From positions 1 through 14,785 of the forward strand of contig CAIRMY010000043.1 of NCBI GenBank assembly GCA_903879775.1: 14,785 nucleotides of DNA, given 5' to 3'. The DNA is from an uncultured Bacteroidota bacterium (GTDB lineage: Bacteria > Bacteroidota > Bacteroidia > NS11-12g > UBA955). The notes under the pieces were generated by a model. The model was not told the DNA's origin, made no database searches, and was given only the letters and a program-made list of their open reading frames with translations. Every line of letters starts with the position of its first letter. The first letter of the stretch is position 1. Below are positions 6,441-14,583 of the stretch, in pieces. A program made the translations under genes and the position numbers.

Positions 6441-9400
6441 ATGCGCAAAATTAAATTTCTATTTTTATTCCTTCTGCTTTTCATAAGTCCTTTGGCTCAC
6501 GCTCAAGTGCGCAGTTTTAATGCCGATCCCACCATTTTCATGCAGGAATTGGAAAGTCTATTTAAAGGAGTCGAAGATAAAGAAACACTCAAAGATTTTG
6601 CGGTTTTTAAAGACAACTGGCTCAACGGGAAATTCAATCCTGCGCAGCAAAAGTTCATGATGCAAGTGTCGAATGACATGCTTGCGAATCAAATGCCAGT
6701 GCTGCCGTATTTTAAACTTTTCTACGGTAGTATCACGCGATTCTTAGAAAAGAAAATGCCCGATAAAACCTTGTCGCAGTGGCAAGTGGTGGCCAGGAAT
6801 ATCCTTTCTAATTCGAGTGAAGATTATCTCGAATTTTTAAAAACTACCGAGCAATTATTTGCAACGAAAACCCTTTTTATCAATGAAAATAAAAGATGGT
6901 TTATTGATACCAATAATTATGATATCAAATTAATTAAAGGTAAAGTTGCCTTAGATTTTGGTGATGTTACGCTCTCTTGTAAATCGTTGAGCGATAAAAT
7001 TACCATTTATAAAACCAAAGGTATTTTTTACCCAGGCACTTCTATTTGGGATGGCCAATATGGCAGTACCGATTTTTCAAGAGCCATTCCTGAAGATAAA
7101 ACCCAAGTTGTATTTAAAAAATATACAATCAATTTCAACAAAGCTCAATACGAAATTGATACTGTAAGTTTAATGTATCCGAAATATTTTAAAGAGCCAA
7201 TTTTAGGCAAATTTTCTGATAAATTGATGTTTTCATTGGATTCAAACACAGTCAAAACAGGCGGTTATCCGAAATTTACATCATTTAAAAATAATTTATT
7301 GGTGAAAGGTATCGTTGGTTCAGAATCTTTTTTCAGGGGTGGGTTCTCCATGAACGGAGGTGTAATCAATACTTCAACGGTTGATAATAAGCCGTCGTTT
7401 ATCGATATTTTTTATAAAGGCAAAAAGAAGGTTACCCTAAAAAGTACTGGTTTTAGAATTGCAAATGGTGTGGCGTCTTCTTCAAATATCGAGTTTACAT
7501 TATTCCTAGATAGTGGAAAAACCATCAGTCACCCATCGGCTACAGTGAAATTCATTTTCAAGGAAAATCGTTTGATTGTCACTCGTGGTGAAGACGGGCT
7601 TATGCGTGGTGCTTTTGCCGATGATTATCACAATATGAGTATTGACGTGGAGCAATTAAAGTGGAAAATTGATGAACCTTATGTGGATTTTGATAATTTG
7701 AACGATGATAAAGCTGTCAAATTTGAATCGAATGATTTTTTCAGAAATATGATTTATGAAAAATGGCAAGGTCCACTTAAATACAACCCAATTGAACAAA
7801 TATATGCATATTATCAGCGAACACCGGCCGATCCAGTTTCTGAAAAATTGGAAAAAGAAATCAAAGCCCTGTACGCGAACAAGAACTCAGATAAATCGCT
7901 TATACCATTTAAAACAAAAGAACTTTTAGACCGCAGAGCTGCTGCAAAAAAAGGCATTGATTTTAAATCCCGATTGAAATTTACCTTGGATGAATTTTGT
8001 GCGTTTTATAAAGCCGAACCTAACAATTCAAAACATTTATTTATTGACCTCCACGATGCTGGATTTGTAAATTATAACTTTAAAAATGACAGTATTTCAA
8101 TTAATCGTAAGTTGATTAAATACAATTTGATGAATAGAAAAGTAATCGATTATGATGTCATTCGTTTGAACTCTGTGATTGCTGCTAAACCAAATGCAAC
8201 GCTAAATTTATTGAGCAACGAAATGAACATTGAAGGGGTGAGAAGTTGCTTTTTCTCTGATTCTCAAAATGTGAGCGTGAAGCCCTTCGATCAGCAAGTA
8301 ACCTTAACCTCAAATAGGAATTTGCGCTTTGGCGGGATGGTTCGTGCAGGACGTTTCGATTTTTATGGCCAACGTTTTAATTTTAATTATGCCCGTTTCC
8401 AAATTGATTTTGCAAATATTGATTCCATGCAAATGTTTTTTCCGGATGAATCTGGACAAAGACTCATTCCAATTAAATCGGTATTAAGAAATATTGGAGG
8501 GACACTATACATCGATAAACCAAATAACAAATCCGGAAATGTAAATTATCCTGAATATCCAATTTTCACCTCAAACAAGGGAAGTGATATTTTATATGAT
8601 AAGCCAAGTATCCATGGTGGTCAATATAAGGGAGACGTATTTAAGTTTGTGGTGGATCCTTTCACAATTGATAGCTTAGATAATTTTACCATTCAAGGAT
8701 TGCGCTTCGATGGAATGTTTTATTCTGATGGCATTTTTCCAGACTTTAAACACTATGCTTATATTCAACCTGATTACTCGTTAGGTTTTGTAAAACACAC
8801 GCCCAATGGTGGTTATCCAATGTACAGAGGAAAAGGCAAAGGCGATATGACCATGAATCTCAGCGAAATGGGATTCTATGGTGAAACTGGTGAAATTAAT
8901 TATGAATCGAGTGTCACTAAATTTGATAAAATTCTGTTATTGCCTAAACAAGCAAAAGGAGAAGTAAAATCTTATGATTTGTTAGAAAATGCTAAATATC
9001 CTGAAATACATGCTGTAAATGCTTCATTGAATTGGATGCCTTATGATGACAAATACTCAATCTCACAAGGGAAATCACCCATTAAAATGTTTAATTTTGG
9101 GTATGACTTTGAAGGTATGATCACCCAAAGTCCTTCAAAAGTTATTGGAGATGGATTGTTGCGCTGGGATCTGGCAACATTTAAAAGTAAGGAAATGGTT
9201 TTTGCGCCCAAAAAGGCAAAAGTTGAAGTGGGGGAGTTAACTATTTTTACAGCAGATTCAACCAAAATTGCATTTAATAGTAAAAATATTCATGGGACAA
9301 TGGATTTTGCTAAGAGAGTTGGAGAGTTTGCCACCAACGAATCTGGTCAAATTACCAATTTTCCGTTTAATCGATATCAAACCAATTTGAGTGATTATAA

Positions 9401-10958
9401 ATGGAATATGGATGGTCAAACCATAGAGGCTAGGGTTGGCGCTGGAATGGGTGGAATTACCCCGGAATTCTTGAGCACAAATGTTCTTCAAGATTCTTTA
9501 AAATTCGAATCTCCTAAGGCGGTCTATAATTTAAAGGATTATACTTTAAAGGCTGAGCGAATTCCATACATAGACATTGCAGACTCGAGATTATTCTTAA
9601 AAGATGGCAAAGCCACAATCAGAGAAAATGCCAACATGGATGAATTAGATAGTGCCAAACTCATTGCCAATAGAGATGATAAATTCCATGAAATTTACCG
9701 GTTGAAAATTAAAATCCACGGTAGAAATCGTGTGCGTGGCTCTGGATATTATCAATACGTCGATAAATTGGCCAAACGACAAGAATTCTTGCTCGATAGC
9801 GTCATAGTGAACCGTGCCAAGCACATTGAAGGGATTGGTAAAATTGAAGAAGAAAAAGGATTTACCCTCGATAAAAAAATTGGTTATAAAGGATTGGCGC
9901 AAATTGAAAGTCATGAACAACTGATTAAATTCATGGGTTTTGTGAAACCATTACACACGTTTATAAATGTTTTGCCATCGGCTTGGTTGCAATTTAAAAA
10001 TTATGTAGATCCCAAAGATGTGGTTATTCCTCTGACGAACCCTCGCGATAAAATGAACACCAAGCAATTTGTGGGTTTGTATATTGCCAATGATTCATCG
10101 CATGTTTATCCTTTAATGTTTTCTGCAAGAAGGCGTTACAGCGACAATGATGTGTCGAACGATACAGGTATTTTATATTACGATCATACCAAAGAAAGTT
10201 TTATGATTGGTTCTGAAGATAAACTTAGAAATGCAGGTACCAAAGGGAGTTTCATTCAGTTCAATGAAAAAGATCATAGCATTCATGCTGAGGGACCAAT
10301 GGACTTTGGATTGGAATCTGAACATATCAAATTCAAAAATGCAGGTCATGCTGATTTAAAACCTGGAGATAGTTCTTTTAGCTTTAATTTGGCAATGATG
10401 CTCGACTTTCCACTTCCTGAAGAATTTGTGAAGTATTTGAAGTCTAAAATTATTGATCCTGAAGAACCAGGCACCGTAGATTTAAATACCGATTTCTTTA
10501 AAGATGCCTTGGGTGAAATGGTTGCTGAACCAAAAGTCTTTAAAAATATCATTCAAGGAATTGAAAAAAATAACAAACTTGAAGGGAAAGCTGAAGCCAA
10601 TTATAAATTGATTTTATCGGATGCTACGTTTAGATGGGACAATAAAATGCGTGGAATGTATTGTAACGATAATGTAATCGTTGCCAGCATTGCCGGTGAA
10701 CCAGTGAATAAGGAAATGAAGGCCGTGATGTTGCTTGAATCGAAGCGTGCGGGTGAAAACATGTATGTTTACCTGAACTATGGCGACGATTATGTATTTT
10801 TCAATATATCAAAGAATAAATGTGCAATTTACGCTTCTGATCCAAAGTTGACTGATATTTTAGTGAATAGTGCCGAAAAAATCAAAGCCAAAGATTACTA
10901 CATCATTCAAACAACTGAGAGAAACGTAGATAAATTTTTAAGGAAGATTGAACGTTAA
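6441..10958 (+). CDS. Very large exported protein of unknown function (1505 residues)
   Basis: I do not recognise a named family. I take the start at ATG 6441 because it begins a textbook signal peptide: MRKIK, a hydrophobic core at about 6-16, and likely cleavage after SPLAHA (residue 21). A TTG at 6429 would add only four residues. There are no further membrane segments, no lipobox, no C-terminal type IX sorting domain (it ends LRKIER), and no terminal aromatic barrel signature. The first 160 residues look helical. The rest is rich in short alternating strands with Gly and Asn/Asp turns, for example FGDVTLSCKSLSDKITI (about 173-189), FYGQRFNFNYARFQIDF (about 640-656) and a GKGKGD...LSEMGFYGETGEINYES stretch (about 798-822). 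The pattern recalls repetitive beta-scaffold envelope proteins (OstA/LptA- or AsmA-like), but that is inference. The frame is intact over 4.5 kb. Confidence 0.85.
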   Translation: MRKIKFLFLFLLLFISPLAHAQVRSFNADPTIFMQELESLFKGVEDKETLKDFAVFKDNWLNGKFNPAQQKFMMQVSNDMLANQMPVLPYFKLFYGSITRFLEKKMPDKTLSQWQVVARNILSNSSEDYLEFLKTTEQLFATKTLFINENKRWFIDTNNYDIKLIKGKVALDFGDVTLSCKSLSDKITIYKTKGIFYPGTSIWDGQYGSTDFSRAIPEDKTQVVFKKYTINFNKAQYEIDTVSLMYPKYFKEPILGKFSDKLMFSLDSNTVKTGGYPKFTSFKNNLLVKGIVGSESFFRGGFSMNGGVINTSTVDNKPSFIDIFYKGKKKVTLKSTGFRIANGVASSSNIEFTLFLDSGKTISHPSATVKFIFKENRLIVTRGEDGLMRGAFADDYHNMSIDVEQLKWKIDEPYVDFDNLNDDKAVKFESNDFFRNMIYEKWQGPLKYNPIEQIYAYYQRTPADPVSEKLEKEIKALYANKNSDKSLIPFKTKELLDRRAAAKKGIDFKSRLKFTLDEFCAFYKAEPNNSKHLFIDLHDAGFVNYNFKNDSISINRKLIKYNLMNRKVIDYDVIRLNSVIAAKPNATLNLLSNEMNIEGVRSCFFSDSQNVSVKPFDQQVTLTSNRNLRFGGMVRAGRFDFYGQRFNFNYARFQIDFANIDSMQMFFPDESGQRLIPIKSVLRNIGGTLYIDKPNNKSGNVNYPEYPIFTSNKGSDILYDKPSIHGGQYKGDVFKFVVDPFTIDSLDNFTIQGLRFDGMFYSDGIFPDFKHYAYIQPDYSLGFVKHTPNGGYPMYRGKGKGDMTMNLSEMGFYGETGEINYESSVTKFDKILLLPKQAKGEVKSYDLLENAKYPEIHAVNASLNWMPYDDKYSISQGKSPIKMFNFGYDFEGMITQSPSKVIGDGLLRWDLATFKSKEMVFAPKKAKVEVGELTIFTADSTKIAFNSKNIHGTMDFAKRVGEFATNESGQITNFPFNRYQTNLSDYKWNMDGQTIEARVGAGMGGITPEFLSTNVLQDSLKFESPKAVYNLKDYTLKAERIPYIDIADSRLFLKDGKATIRENANMDELDSAKLIANRDDKFHEIYRLKIKIHGRNRVRGSGYYQYVDKLAKRQEFLLDSVIVNRAKHIEGIGKIEEEKGFTLDKKIGYKGLAQIESHEQLIKFMGFVKPLHTFINVLPSAWLQFKNYVDPKDVVIPLTNPRDKMNTKQFVGLYIANDSSHVYPLMFSARRRYSDNDVSNDTGILYYDHTKESFMIGSEDKLRNAGTKGSFIQFNEKDHSIHAEGPMDFGLESEHIKFKNAGHADLKPGDSSFSFNLAMMLDFPLPEEFVKYLKSKIIDPEEPGTVDLNTDFFKDALGEMVAEPKVFKNIIQGIEKNNKLEGKAEANYKLILSDATFRWDNKMRGMYCNDNVIVASIAGEPVNKEMKAVMLLESKRAGENMYVYLNYGDDYVFFNISKNKCAIYASDPKLTDILVNSAEKIKAKDYYIIQTTERNVDKFLRKIER

Positions 10959-11680
10959 TGATAAACAACTTTTGTAAGGGTTAATCCTTTTGCAGGCACC
11001 GAATTTCCAGCATCAGCACGGGTTCCAGTTGCTATAATTTGTTTAAATTCTTCGATTGATAATTTGTTTGTTCCCACTAAAATACTCGTGCCAACAAGGG
11101 CTCGAACCATGTTTCTTAGAAATCGATTTGCAGATATGCGAAAAATAATCTGAGAATCCTTTGTAAACCATTCGGCATCAAAAATCTGACAACGGTAATT
11201 ATCTGCTGGGGGTAAACCTTTGCAAAAGGCCCTGAAATCGTGCGTGCCAATAAGTATTTTAGCAGTTTTATTTAAAATGTCTAAATCCAATGTCGTTCCG
11301 AAAAGCCAAGAATAACGGTCGGTAAAAGGATTTCTTTTTGTTTCTATATGGTAATGATATTCTCTTAAAATAGCATCAAAGCGGGCATGGAAATTATCTT
11401 GAACCGCTTCACAATTGGTAATCACTATATCTGAAGGCAACATTGAATTTAATTTGTTAACAATTAAATTTGGCAGCGCCCCTTCTAGTTCGAAATGTGC
11501 AGTAAACTCGCTTGCATGAACTCCAGAATCGGTTCTTCCACAGCCCCAAATTTCCATGGGTTGATTGCAAATTTGAGAAAGTTTTTGTTGGATAACTGCT
11601 TGAACGGAAATTTCGTTTGGTTGTATTTGCCAACCGTGATAATTGGTTCCGTCGTAAGATAAATCTAAACGGTAACGCAT
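10955..11680 (-). CDS. truA: tRNA pseudouridine(38-40) synthase TruA
   Basis: Converts uridines 38-40 of the tRNA anticodon stem to pseudouridine. The 241-residue product starts MRYRLDLSYDGTNYHGWQIQ, the standard family N-terminus. The catalytic Asp51 lies in GCGRTDSGVHA (46-56). Further family motifs are the LREYHYHI stretch and RFLRNMVRALVGTSILVG near the C-terminus. Length and motifs indicate a complete active enzyme. Its stop codon (10955-10957) interlocks with that of the convergent 1505-residue gene (10956-10958), so no terminator lies between them. The start is three bases after the stop of the thiolase gene, so the two are co-transcribed, with truA second. Confidence 0.96.
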   Translation of the reverse strand: MRYRLDLSYDGTNYHGWQIQPNEISVQAVIQQKLSQICNQPMEIWGCGRTDSGVHASEFTAHFELEGALPNLIVNKLNSMLPSDIVITNCEAVQDNFHARFDAILREYHYHIETKRNPFTDRYSWLFGTTLDLDILNKTAKILIGTHDFRAFCKGLPPADNYRCQIFDAEWFTKDSQIIFRISANRFLRNMVRALVGTSILVGTNKLSIEEFKQIIATGTRADAGNSVPAKGLTLTKVVYH

Positions 11681-11683
11681 GAA

Positions 11684-12886
11684 TTAAACTAGATTTTCGT
11701 AAATAATTGCACAACCTTGACCTACACCAATACACATTGTTGCCAATCCATATTTTTTACCTGGGTGTTTTGCCATGTGATGAAGTAAAGTTGCAGAAAT
11801 TCTTGTGCCGGATGCTCCCAATGGATGTCCAATTGCAATACTTCCCCCATTTAAGTTCACTCTACTCATGTCTACGTTTAATAAATCGGCACTGGCTAAA
11901 ACTTGTGCAGCAAAGGCTTCGTTAAGTTCAAATACATCGATGTCGTTAACCGACAATCCTGCTTTCTTTAATGCTTTTTCTGTTGCTGGCACAGGTCCAA
12001 TTCCCATGATTGAAGGATCAACACCGGCAGCCCCAACACTTACAATTCTTGCCATTGGTTTTAAATTGAACTTTTTAACCATGCTTTCACTGGCTAAAAT
12101 GCAGCAAGCTGCGCCGTCGTTAATGCCTGAAGAGTTTCCTGCAGTTACAGTGCCATCTTCTTTAAACGCAGGTTTAAGTCCAGCCAATACATCAACCGTA
12201 CTTAATCTAGGGTGTTCGTCGATACTAAAAGACTTGTATTCTCCTTTTTTCTGAGGGATAAGAACAGGAACAATTTCATTTACGAATTGCAAAGATTCTT
12301 GAGCTTGTTGCCATTTGAATTGCGATTGATAAGCAAACTCGTCTTGACGGTCTCTGCTGATTTTGTATTTTGAAGCAACATTTTCTGCTGTTTCTCCCAT
12401 TGAATAGGGATGGTGTAATTTTGATAGTTCTTTATTTGTAAATCTCCAACCAATGGTGGTATCATAAATTTCTGGAGTTCTAGAAAATGCAGATTCTGCT
12501 TTGGCCATTACAAATGGTGCTCTTGTCATACTTTCTGTTCCCCCTGCAACAATTAAGTGGGCCTCACCACTTTTGATGGCCATGAATCCATTCATCATGC
12601 TTTGTAACCCAGACGCACACAATCTATTTACGGTGTAACCTGGTACTGAAGTTGGAACACCAGCCAACAAACTTGCCATGCGCGCTACGTTACGATTGTC
12701 TTCACCCGCTTGATTTGCAGCGCCTAGAATGACTTCATCGATTTCGTTTAAATCTATTGTAGGGTTTCTCTCTATGAGGGCCTTAACTACAACCGCGGCT
12801 AAATCATCAGGTCTTATCGATGCCAATGTACCTCCAAATTTACCCACTGGGGTTCTCACAATATCAATCACGTAAACAGCGTTCAT
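11684..12886 (-). CDS. Thiolase (acetyl-CoA C-acyltransferase), PaaJ/PcaF-like
   Basis: Thiolytic enzyme that cleaves a 3-oxoacyl-CoA with CoA, or runs in reverse to condense two acyl-CoAs. The 400 residues hold all catalytic parts: nucleophile Cys90 in NRLCASGLQS, GGTESMTRAPF (115-125), NEAFAAQ (322-328), His354 in GGSIAIGHPLGASG and Cys385 in MCIGVGQG. Stretches such as GAANQAGEDNRNVARM (55-70) and AFSRTPEIYDTTIGWRF (133-149) closely resemble the 3-oxoadipyl-CoA thiolases PaaJ and PcaF. No phenylacetate or beta-ketoadipate genes lie nearby, so the physiological substrate is uncertain and I give no symbol. A TACCTTTG promoter lies four bases upstream of the ATG. truA follows after three bases. 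Confidence 0.93.
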   Translation of the reverse strand: MNAVYVIDIVRTPVGKFGGTLASIRPDDLAAVVVKALIERNPTIDLNEIDEVILGAANQAGEDNRNVARMASLLAGVPTSVPGYTVNRLCASGLQSMMNGFMAIKSGEAHLIVAGGTESMTRAPFVMAKAESAFSRTPEIYDTTIGWRFTNKELSKLHHPYSMGETAENVASKYKISRDRQDEFAYQSQFKWQQAQESLQFVNEIVPVLIPQKKGEYKSFSIDEHPRLSTVDVLAGLKPAFKEDGTVTAGNSSGINDGAACCILASESMVKKFNLKPMARIVSVGAAGVDPSIMGIGPVPATEKALKKAGLSVNDIDVFELNEAFAAQVLASADLLNVDMSRVNLNGGSIAIGHPLGASGTRISATLLHHMAKHPGKKYGLATMCIGVGQGCAIIYENLV

Positions 12887-12890
12887 ATTG

Positions 12891-12898
12891 CAAAGGTA
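12891..12898 (-). promoter_or_regulatory. Probable -7 promoter element of thiolase-truA
   Basis: On the minus strand TACCTTTG is a full match to TAnnTTTG and ends four bases before the thiolase ATG. A TTA, one base off the TTG consensus, sits at about the -33 distance. Transcription would start at or next to the ATG. The rest of the 153-base gap up to 13039 is AT-rich with no other clear structure. Confidence 0.55.
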
Positions 12899-13039
12899 GT
12901 AAAAGTTTTGCAGGTGTGTAACAGAGAAAGCATCCCTAAAAAAAGTATGTTTATGGGCTTCAAAAAGTTCTTTGTCGATATTTCTTTTAAATTCATGTAA
13001 ATCAATTAGAATTAAACGAAATTTGAAATTTTAAAATCT

Positions 13040-13864
13040 ATGAAAAATTTAATGCTTATCATCTTCCTTGCAGCTGCAACTTTGGCCAATGCTCAAACAG
13101 AAATTTCTCAATTGCAAACGATTCAATTTCAAGGATTAACATTCAAGCAAAAAATCTATGGACATATCAATTGCGATTCTGCAAATGCAAGAAAAAAGCT
13201 TAAAGAAGTTGAATATTGGGATACGGTTTGTACTGAAGTGAATTTTTTGGATTTGGAAATTTATGGCGATGATACTCCAATCATTCAGAAATTAAATGAT
13301 TTATTGCATGCCGATGCCCTGAAATACAATGAAATTGTATACAAGAATGGCGCTGATTATTGCCGTGAAATTGCAGATTCTCAATCAAAGTCGGGATTTG
13401 TAACTTTGTACACAGATATTTCTGTTTTGGATACATTTCAATCACTGATTAGCTTTAACATTGGATTTAGTGAATTTTCAGGTGGAGCTCATCCCAATTA
13501 TTATAGTGTTTCAACTGTTGTAGATTTAAATGATGGCAGAAGTCTTCGCATTTTTGATGTCATTGATAAAAAGATGGAAAAGAATTTCCGAAAGTTGCTT
13601 TATGTGAAATTCAAGAAACTTTATGGGTTAGATGCTCTATTGGATTCTGAGGTTAAACCTGAGGAATTTCCAATTGCAGAATTTTTCCAAATTGGCGCAC
13701 GTGGATTATCGATGAATTACAATGCTTATGAAATTACGCCTTACGTCTATGGTTCACCAGAGATGGAATTGTCATTTGATGAGATTAAACCTTACATGAC
13801 CGTATGGTTTAAATCGAAAGTAAATCAATACAAACCAACTCAAAAGCGAATCATTCGTCATTGA
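13040..13864 (+). CDS. Exported DUF4163/DUF3298-type protein
   Basis: The 274-residue product has a clear signal peptide (hydrophobic 4-15, likely cleavage after ATLANA, residue 18) with no lipobox, so it should be periplasmic or secreted. The body matches the DUF4163 plus DUF3298 architecture known from PdaC and RsiV-like proteins. An N-terminal part (about 30-145) ends in the hallmark SGGAHPNYYSVSTVVDLNDG (148-167), followed by the C-terminal DUF3298 part. That part ends in YNAYEITPYVYGSPEMELSFDEIKPYM (227-253), the usual 'Y-EIAPYA-G' region. Four cysteines (45, 64, 108 and one in the signal-distal N-terminal half at most) are few, so no disulfide scheme is claimed. Function is unknown. There is no adjacent sigma factor or deacetylase domain. 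A one-mismatch promoter element, GAAATTTG (13018-13025), lies upstream. Confidence 0.8.
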   Translation: MKNLMLIIFLAAATLANAQTEISQLQTIQFQGLTFKQKIYGHINCDSANARKKLKEVEYWDTVCTEVNFLDLEIYGDDTPIIQKLNDLLHADALKYNEIVYKNGADYCREIADSQSKSGFVTLYTDISVLDTFQSLISFNIGFSEFSGGAHPNYYSVSTVVDLNDGRSLRIFDVIDKKMEKNFRKLLYVKFKKLYGLDALLDSEVKPEEFPIAEFFQIGARGLSMNYNAYEITPYVYGSPEMELSFDEIKPYMTVWFKSKVNQYKPTQKRIIRH

Positions 13865-13900
13865 TTTTTGCATTTATTGCAAAAAGATTACCGTTTTTTT
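13865..13900 (+). terminator. Probable terminator after the DUF3298 gene
   Basis: TTTTTGCA (13865-13872) and TGCAAAAA (13878-13885) form a perfect eight-base stem with a five-base loop, starting immediately after the TGA stop. A run of seven T follows at 13894-13900 after eight bases. The A/T-rich stem is weak, but position and T-run fit an intrinsic terminator. Confidence 0.5.
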
Positions 13901-13945
13901 CTTTGGTTCGTGAGGAAGTAAGTGAGATTGTAAATGTGATTTCGA

Positions 13946-13953
13946 TATATTTG
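13946..13953 (+). promoter_or_regulatory. Probable -7 promoter element for the small membrane protein gene
   Basis: TATATTTG matches TAnnTTTG and ends ten bases before the ATG at 13964. A TTG at 13928-13930 is present, but at a short spacing of 15 bases. The element sits downstream of the terminator candidate, which fits a new transcription unit. Confidence 0.45.
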
Positions 13954-13963
13954 CATTTAACCA

Positions 13964-14473
13964 ATGAAGCAATATTTTATTTCAATTTGCTGTATTCTCA
14001 TCGCTGCTGTTTATCCAACGGCAATGTTGGTAGAAATTATTGGAATTAAAATTCAAAGACATGAGTTCAAAAAGGCTTTTCGAGAAAGCAATCTTGAATT
14101 GTCGAAAGTTGAAACTGTATTTTTATCGCACCAAGAATACAAAGGCCAGCAGCCTGGTGATGAGTTTCATCTAGGCGAAAACAAATACGACGTAATTAGT
14201 GTTCGAAAAACAGCCGAAGGCTATTGCATACAAGCCTTTAACGATACAGTTGAAAAGCAATTGGAAATTCGTTTGGCAGAGAATTGTAAATCAAATGGGA
14301 ATCATCCTTCCAAGTCGAAATTCACATTGAACAAATTGAATTTAATTTGTCAAAGTTTGCCAATCAATAAATCAAAGCAATCTATCTTAGTTTTTAAATA
14401 TCCTCAGAAATACATTCATGAAGAATTGGGTTTTGTTGTTTTGCCTTTTTTACCGCCGAAATTTCAAAGCTAA
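13964..14473 (+). CDS. Small membrane-anchored protein of unknown function, upstream of a TonB receptor
   Basis: Not assigned to a named family. The 169-residue product has one hydrophobic segment (about 4-28) that is probably an uncleaved anchor or signal peptide; there is no obvious cleavage motif. The soluble part (30-169) is mostly polar. Its best-patterned region is GDEFHLGENKYDVISVRKTAEGYCIQAFNDTVEKQLE: an acidic-F-x-x-G-x-x-YDV strand pair, then C and a D-x-x-E-x-x-L ending. From memory, small proteins of about 150 residues with an N-terminal anchor and this E-F...G..YD-(I/V)...C..D..E..L pattern occur next to TonB receptor or metal genes in Bacteroidota; I cannot verify this here. An 86-base gap separates it from the nearest possible receptor start, so they may be co-transcribed. 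Confidence 0.75.
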   Translation: MKQYFISICCILIAAVYPTAMLVEIIGIKIQRHEFKKAFRESNLELSKVETVFLSHQEYKGQQPGDEFHLGENKYDVISVRKTAEGYCIQAFNDTVEKQLEIRLAENCKSNGNHPSKSKFTLNKLNLICQSLPINKSKQSILVFKYPQKYIHEELGFVVLPFLPPKFQS

Positions 14474-14481
14474 TTTTATTT

Positions 14482-14502
14482 TCCTAAAATAATTCTTTAG
14501 GA
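14482..14502 (+). promoter_or_regulatory. Dyad upstream of the TonB receptor (operator or stem-loop)
   Basis: TCCTAAA (14482-14488) and TTTAGGA (14496-14502) are perfect seven-base inverted arms around a seven-base spacer. No T-run follows on either strand, so a terminator is unlikely. The spacing of the arms, about two helical turns overall, would suit a dimeric repressor. No regulator has been identified. Confidence 0.35.
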
Positions 14503-14583
14503 CAATTGGTTTGGCGTTTAGTGCGCTTTTATTTCAGTGGTTATGGATGTTCCCGTAAAATGTCCCTCAAAAAAACAATATTT

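Noticed and set aside
11805..12254. 149-codon open frame on the plus strand antisense to the thiolase
   Set aside because: No family features, no promoter or start context; it mirrors the thiolase codons and is best explained as a shadow.
13040..13864. RsiV-type anti-sigma factor
   Set aside because: DUF3298 occurs in RsiV, but here there is a cleavable signal peptide, no membrane anchor with a cytoplasmic sigma-binding domain, and no adjacent sigma factor gene.
13861..14049. 62-codon plus-strand frame between the DUF3298 gene and the small membrane protein
   Set aside because: It runs through the hairpin and T-run and overlaps the start of the next gene in another frame; no protein features.
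14474..14583. Cobalamin or other riboswitch upstream of the TonB receptor
   Set aside because: The gap is only about 110 bases and shows a single short hairpin, with none of the conserved riboswitch boxes.
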